Under the pieces are notes generated by a model. That model did no database searches. It was not told the origin of the DNA and saw only the letters and a program-made list of their open reading frames with translations. A DNA stretch of 6,745 nucleotides from Gemmataceae bacterium. GTDB taxonomy: Bacteria; Planctomycetota; Planctomycetia; Gemmatales; Gemmataceae. The DNA is taken from the NCBI GenBank assembly GCA_947490035.1, contig CANLGS010000228.1, positions 1 to 6,745 on the forward strand. The letters run 5' to 3'. Shown here piece after piece: positions 4,918 to 6,745 of this stretch. Numbering within the stretch: the first letter of the stretch is position 1; each line of letters begins with the position of its first letter. A program made the translations under genes and the position numbers.

Positions 4918-6686
4918 ACGAGCTGCGGGATCACCGGGTCTTTCGCGTCCTCCTTGCGGGCCATCAGCGCGCGAAGCAGCGGCGTCACGTCGTGCTTGTC
5001 GGCGAGCCGAAGGGCTGCCGAAGCGAGTTCGCGTCGGACTCCTGGCGACTGAACGGACTTGGCGATTTCGGTCAGGTACGGAAGTGTCTTGGCTGGGGGA
5101 ATAGCGGAGTCGCCGATCGCGCGGTGCATCAGTGCGAAGGTTGGGTACAGTTCCTTCGGGAGCCGTGCCAGAGCAGCCGGATTGATGAGCGCCGCGGCCC
5201 CGATGAACTCTTCATTCTCCTTCTCGTACAACCCGCTTTGTGCGAGGGCGGCGTGCCGGATGAAATGGTCCTGCTCTTTCTTCAACTCCTTCGCGATCGA
5301 TGCGTCGTCCTTCCCGCGCAGGCGTTCGCCGAGCAACCGCAGCGATGTTCGCGCCTGGTACGGGTTGGTGCTGGTCAACATGTCGATCAGCTCCTTGTCC
5401 GTCTTCTTCCCCAAGTCCTCCGGCTTCTTCGTCTTCGTGTCCTTCAACTGAATGCGGTAGATGCGGCCGCGTTCGTAGTCCCAGTCGTCGGGGTTGGTCT
5501 GGTGGCACGGGTTCTGGTCGTGCCAGTCGATCAGGTAGATGTCGCCGTTCGGACCCCACTTCATGTTGATCGGCCGGAAGTTCTTGTCGGCGCTCACGAG
5601 GAAATCGTCCCCGCGAGTCGCGGTGAACGTGCTGCCGTTCGGCTTCAGGATGTTCTGCTTGAGGCTGCAGCCGTGGATGCTGCCGAAGATCACGCTGTTC
5701 TGGAACCGCTTCGGCATGTGCGGCACGTCGAGCGAGATGAGACCCGCGTGCGCCCAGCCCGATTCCTTGTGGAACGTGTGGTCGCAGATTTCGTTGAGGT
5801 AACTGTACGCGTGCGAGTTGAAGCTGGTGCCCGCTTGCCGCTTGTACACGCCGCCCGGAACGATGTGGTACAGGTGCGGGATGACGCAGCACGCGAGGAT
5901 GAACTGCCCGTCGGTGTTGCGCCAGTCCATGCCCCACGGGTTCGACGTGCCCTCCGCGAAGATCTCGAACTTCTTCTGCTTCGGGTGGTAGCGCCAGATG
6001 CCGCCGTTGATGCGCGCCTCCGGGCCGTCGAGCTGGTCGCCCGGCTTCACCGCGGAGTTGGTGAAGATGCCGTGCAGCCCGTACAGCCAGCCGTCCGGCC
6101 CCCACTGGAAGGTGTTCAGCGTTTCGTGCGTGTCCTGACTGCCGAAGCCTTTGAGCAGCACTTCAAACTTGCCCGGCTTGTCGTTCGCATTCTCGATAAA
6201 GAAAAGATAAGGCGCGGCCCCGACGTACACGCCGCCGTTGCCGACTTCGATGCCGGTGCAGAGGTCGAACGCGCCCAGCCCGGCCTTCTTGCGTTCCTCG
6301 GTAACGGGGAAGTCCTTGCCCTCCGCGAACACGGTCACCTTGTCGCACACGCCGTTGCCGGTGGTGTCTTCGAGGATGAGGATGCGGTCGCGCGGCGCCT
6401 TGCCCTTCGCCGTCCGCTTCGGGTACTCGTAGCACTCGACGACCCAGATGCGGCCCTTCTCGTCCACCGTGAACGCGACCGGGTTCACCACCTTCGGTTC
6501 GGCGGCGAACAGCTTCACCTCGAACTCGTCGGGCACCTTGATCTTCTTGAGCGACTCTTCGGGCTTGAGGTACGGCTGCCCCGACCCCTTACGGTTGTCG
6601 AAGCCGAACTCCTTCTGCGCGGACGCGGGCTGTGCGTGCGCGAGTGCCAGAAGTGCGAGACAAAACGCGAGGGAGAGGCGCGGCAT
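4764..6686 (-). CDS. N-terminal part of planctomycete propeller/HEAT/cytochrome c protein (frameshifted)
   Basis: Secreted multidomain protein of the family annotated as 'membrane-bound dehydrogenase domain' (TIGR02604) or 'PVC-type heme-binding CxxCH protein'. The ATG at 6686 is chosen because it begins a signal peptide (MPRLSLAFCLALLALAHAQ, cleavage near ASAQ at 24) and has AAGGG eight bases upstream; a GTG at 6695 is the alternative. After a short linker, residues 48-412 form a beta-propeller related to sugar/sorbosone dehydrogenases, with repeated blade motifs such as DEKGRIWVVE (75-84), WGPDGWLYGLHG (195-206), NPWGMDW (249-255) and WGPNGDIYLIDWHD (377-390). HEAT-like helical repeats start near 430. 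True sequence runs to about WLAYEKVL (591-598); the Arg/Ser/Pro-rich tail up to 4764 is out-of-frame translation. The downstream heme domain lies in another frame (3301-4917). The catalytic substrate cannot be told from sequence. Confidence 0.88.
   Translation of the reverse strand: MPRLSLAFCLALLALAHAQPASAQKEFGFDNRKGSGQPYLKPEESLKKIKVPDEFEVKLFAAEPKVVNPVAFTVDEKGRIWVVECYEYPKRTAKGKAPRDRILILEDTTGNGVCDKVTVFAEGKDFPVTEERKKAGLGAFDLCTGIEVGNGGVYVGAAPYLFFIENANDKPGKFEVLLKGFGSQDTHETLNTFQWGPDGWLYGLHGIFTNSAVKPGDQLDGPEARINGGIWRYHPKQKKFEIFAEGTSNPWGMDWRNTDGQFILACCVIPHLYHIVPGGVYKRQAGTSFNSHAYSYLNEICDHTFHKESGWAHAGLISLDVPHMPKRFQNSVIFGSIHGCSLKQNILKPNGSTFTATRGDDFLVSADKNFRPINMKWGPNGDIYLIDWHDQNPCHQTNPDDWDYERGRIYRIQLKDTKTKKPEDLGKKTDKELIDMLTSTNPYQARTSLRLLGERLRGKDDASIAKELKKEQDHFIRHAALAQSGLYEKENEEFIGAAALINPAALARLPKELYPTFALMHRAIGDSAIPPAKTLPYLTEIAKSVQSPGVRRELASAALRLADKHDVTPLLRALMARKEDAKDPVIPQLVWLAYEKVLMKASRGPNSRGSRRRRPRTSSSATPSFPKSCAGSSPPGSQAT
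4872..4898 (-). other. Frameshift site joining the two halves of the heme protein gene
   Basis: Upstream of this interval the family sequence reads in the frame of the 6686 start (WLAYEKVL); downstream it continues in the -1 frame (AELAWLAEEAPKNEF). The interval contains a run of five G on the minus strand (4875-4879). Restoring one G there would give ...SRGAELAWLAEE... without any break, so loss of one G is the simplest explanation. It may be a real mutation or a homopolymer sequencing error. No canonical slippery heptamer is present. Confidence 0.75.
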
Positions 6687-6694
6687 GGGGAGCA

Positions 6695-6699
6695 CCCTT
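6695..6699 (-). promoter_or_regulatory. Shine-Dalgarno of the heme-binding protein gene
   Basis: AAGGG on the minus strand lies eight bases before the ATG at 6686, supporting that start over the GTG at 6695, which overlaps this site. Confidence 0.5.
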
Positions 6700-6745
6700 C
6701 AACGTGGGAGGCGTGAAGGATGATGGTATGCGGGGGAAGGGCGGG

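Overview
The window looks like a chromosomal segment of a planctomycete of the Gemmata type. The evidence is high GC content, a tetrahydromethanopterin-linked C1 dehydrogenase in a bacterium, a giant planctomycete-type propeller/HEAT/cytochrome c protein, a PEP-CTERM protein, and REP-like palindromes of the kind common in these genomes. This assignment rests on gene content; no rRNA or other marker is present.

Layout from left to right. Positions 10-99 hold a perfect inverted repeat with 35-bp arms. It runs into the start region of a short CbiX-type chelatase gene on the plus strand (108-521). All other genes are on the minus strand and are read from right to left. A secreted propeller/HEAT/heme protein gene fills 3301-6686 and is split by a frameshift near 4875. 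A stem-loop (3264-3296) follows its stop codon. Next come a methylene-H4MPT dehydrogenase of the MtdA/MtdC family (2328-3203), a 151-bp nested palindromic element (2181-2331) whose edge contains the dehydrogenase stop codon, a PEP-CTERM protein (1507-2115), and 12 bp further on a DUF1464 protein (478-1494). The DUF1464 gene runs tail to tail into the chelatase gene with a 44-bp overlap.

How the genes may work together. MtdC-type enzymes oxidise methylene-H4MPT to methenyl-H4MPT in formaldehyde oxidation or detoxification. DUF1464 is an ASKHA-fold family of unknown role known mainly from archaea, which also use H4MPT-type cofactors, so its position close to mtdC is suggestive. The chelatase (tetrapyrrole metal insertion), the PEP-CTERM protein and the cytochrome-like protein have no evident biochemical link to this pair.

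No clear new multi-gene system is visible. The points most worth following are the two palindromic elements, the DUF1464-mtdC neighbourhood, and the frameshift. No rRNA, tRNA, CRISPR array or transposase gene was seen, and no gene-free stretch exceeds 300 bases.
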